Part shown: one piece after another, positions 13,869 to 14,417 of the stretch
Numbering within the stretch: the first letter of the stretch is position 1
Layout of the letters: each line of letters begins with the position of its first letter
Source: Candidatus Bathyarchaeum sp.
GTDB lineage: Archaea; Thermoproteota; Bathyarchaeia; Bathyarchaeales; Bathyarchaeaceae
Reading direction: 5' to 3'
DNA length: 14,417 bases
Assembly (NCBI GenBank): GCA_003096255.1
Contig: PIXS01000021.1
Span: 1-14,417 of the forward strand
Translations under genes and position numbers: made by a program
The notes under the pieces: generated by a model
The model's database searches: none
The model's input: the letters and a program-made list of their open reading frames with translations, nothing else
Told to the model about the DNA's origin: nothing

Positions 13869-14417
13869 CTGCTTTCCTTCCTACAACATGTATTCCCGGA
13901 GCCACGTAATCTGGACTCAATTTCTTCCTGTTCTGCTCAACTATGCTCCATGGATTGTCTGACAGCGCCCCTAAGGCGGAGGGCAATTGCATGTCAAAGA
14001 GGGTTGTCAAGGCAGCGTAGTCGTGGGCTCCTCGCATGAGCAGTTCGTCTGTGGCGCCGCTGGAAACTGTGACTGGCACTTTGAACCGTGTTGCTGTTGC
14101 CACTTCCTTTCTTATGCGGGAAATGAGGCGAACTCGAGAAAAGCTTGTTAGCTGAAGCATGGGCGCCAGTTCGATTTCAAGGGATGCAAGAGCCTGTGAC
14201 GCGAGTTCTGCTTCTGCTTCATCAAAGAATCTTTTACGGAGGCTTGTGACAGAAAACTGGAGTAAATCTACGCGCCTGTCTTTGGCTGCCTGTCTGGCAA
14301 CGTCTTTTGTGTCGCATCTTACGGCTATGACCTCAAACTTTCTTCGATAACGGCGCAGACTCTGAAGAAGCTCGTTAGAGTTTCGGGGAGCAAAAGTCAC
14401 TCTTGATGCAAAGTCTA
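13861..14417 (-). CDS. rnp3: RNase P protein component 3 (Rpp30 family), 5' end outside the window
   Basis: At least 185 codons of the TIM-barrel-like RNase P subunit Rpp30 are visible. Characteristic segments include FEVIAVRCDTKDVARQAAKD, RRVDLLQFS, ASLEIELAPML, PVTVSSGATDELLMRGAHDYAAL and DNPWSIVEQNRKKLSP. The frame stays open to the window edge (DFASRV before the GTG at 14398-14400). That GTG is therefore unlikely to be the true start, and the N-terminal strand and helix of the barrel lie outside. Downstream rnp2 overlaps by 8 nt. The rnp3-rnp2 order is common in archaea. Confidence 0.9.
   Translation of the reverse strand, partial: DFASRVTFAPRNSNELLQSLRRYRRKFEVIAVRCDTKDVARQAAKDRRVDLLQFSVTSLRKRFFDEAEAELASQALASLEIELAPMLQLTSFSRVRLISRIRKEVATATRFKVPVTVSSGATDELLMRGAHDYAALTTLFDMQLPSALGALSDNPWSIVEQNRKKLSPDYVAPGIHVVGRKAGA

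Overview
The window reads as archaeal chromosome, most likely from the TACK side (Bathyarchaeia or a relative). The lineage call is an inference. The support is family content: archaeal-type pantoate kinase and phosphopantetheine adenylyltransferase, a DUF763/COG1415 protein, a COG1665 nucleotidyltransferase, and RNase P proteins Rnp2 (Pop5) and Rnp3 (Rpp30). Promoters show TATA/BRE architecture, ribosome binding sites are of the GGTGA type, and GTG/TTG starts are frequent. I see no rRNA, tRNA, CRISPR array, transposase or phage gene.

Layout. 1-247 is a leader/promoter region. 248-2407 (+) looks like one operon: an ECF-type S-component membrane protein, pantoate kinase and phosphopantetheine adenylyltransferase, that is, CoA synthesis with a linked transporter. 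The adenylyltransferase reading frame is broken by a single in-frame TAG. 2472-3599 (+) is a DUF763 helix-hairpin-helix protein and 3715-3948 (+) a small unknown protein. These meet, with no spacer, the minus-strand COG1665 nucleotidyltransferase (3949-4971). Upstream of that on the same strand lies a second ECF S-component-like protein (5062-5793). The two S-component genes share an exact 27-nt element in their leaders, in the same orientation relative to each gene.

6119-9670 (+) is a nitrogen-related accessory block. Two closely related single-domain KaiC/RecA-like ATPases each sit behind a near-copy of the same promoter: a TGAAC-N4-GTTCA palindrome, a GTTCAG half-site 30 nt further on, then BRE/TATA and a strong Shine-Dalgarno sequence. 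The second ATPase is followed after 11-14 nt by an Amt ammonium transporter, and no GlnK/PII gene is visible. Each transcript ends in a hairpin plus T-tract. G/T-rich noncoding tracts precede each ATPase unit.

9759-13542 (+) encodes a large exported protein with four CARDB-like repeats and an unassigned C-terminal region, followed by a NapH/NosR-type membrane polyferredoxin, possibly an envelope electron-transfer pair. 13548-14417 (-) holds rnp2 and the window-truncated rnp3 in translationally coupled order.

The most unusual points are the KaiC-like/Amt operon with its duplicated promoter, the in-frame UAG in a normally essential CoA gene, the paired 27-nt leader element, and the CARDB/polyferredoxin pair.
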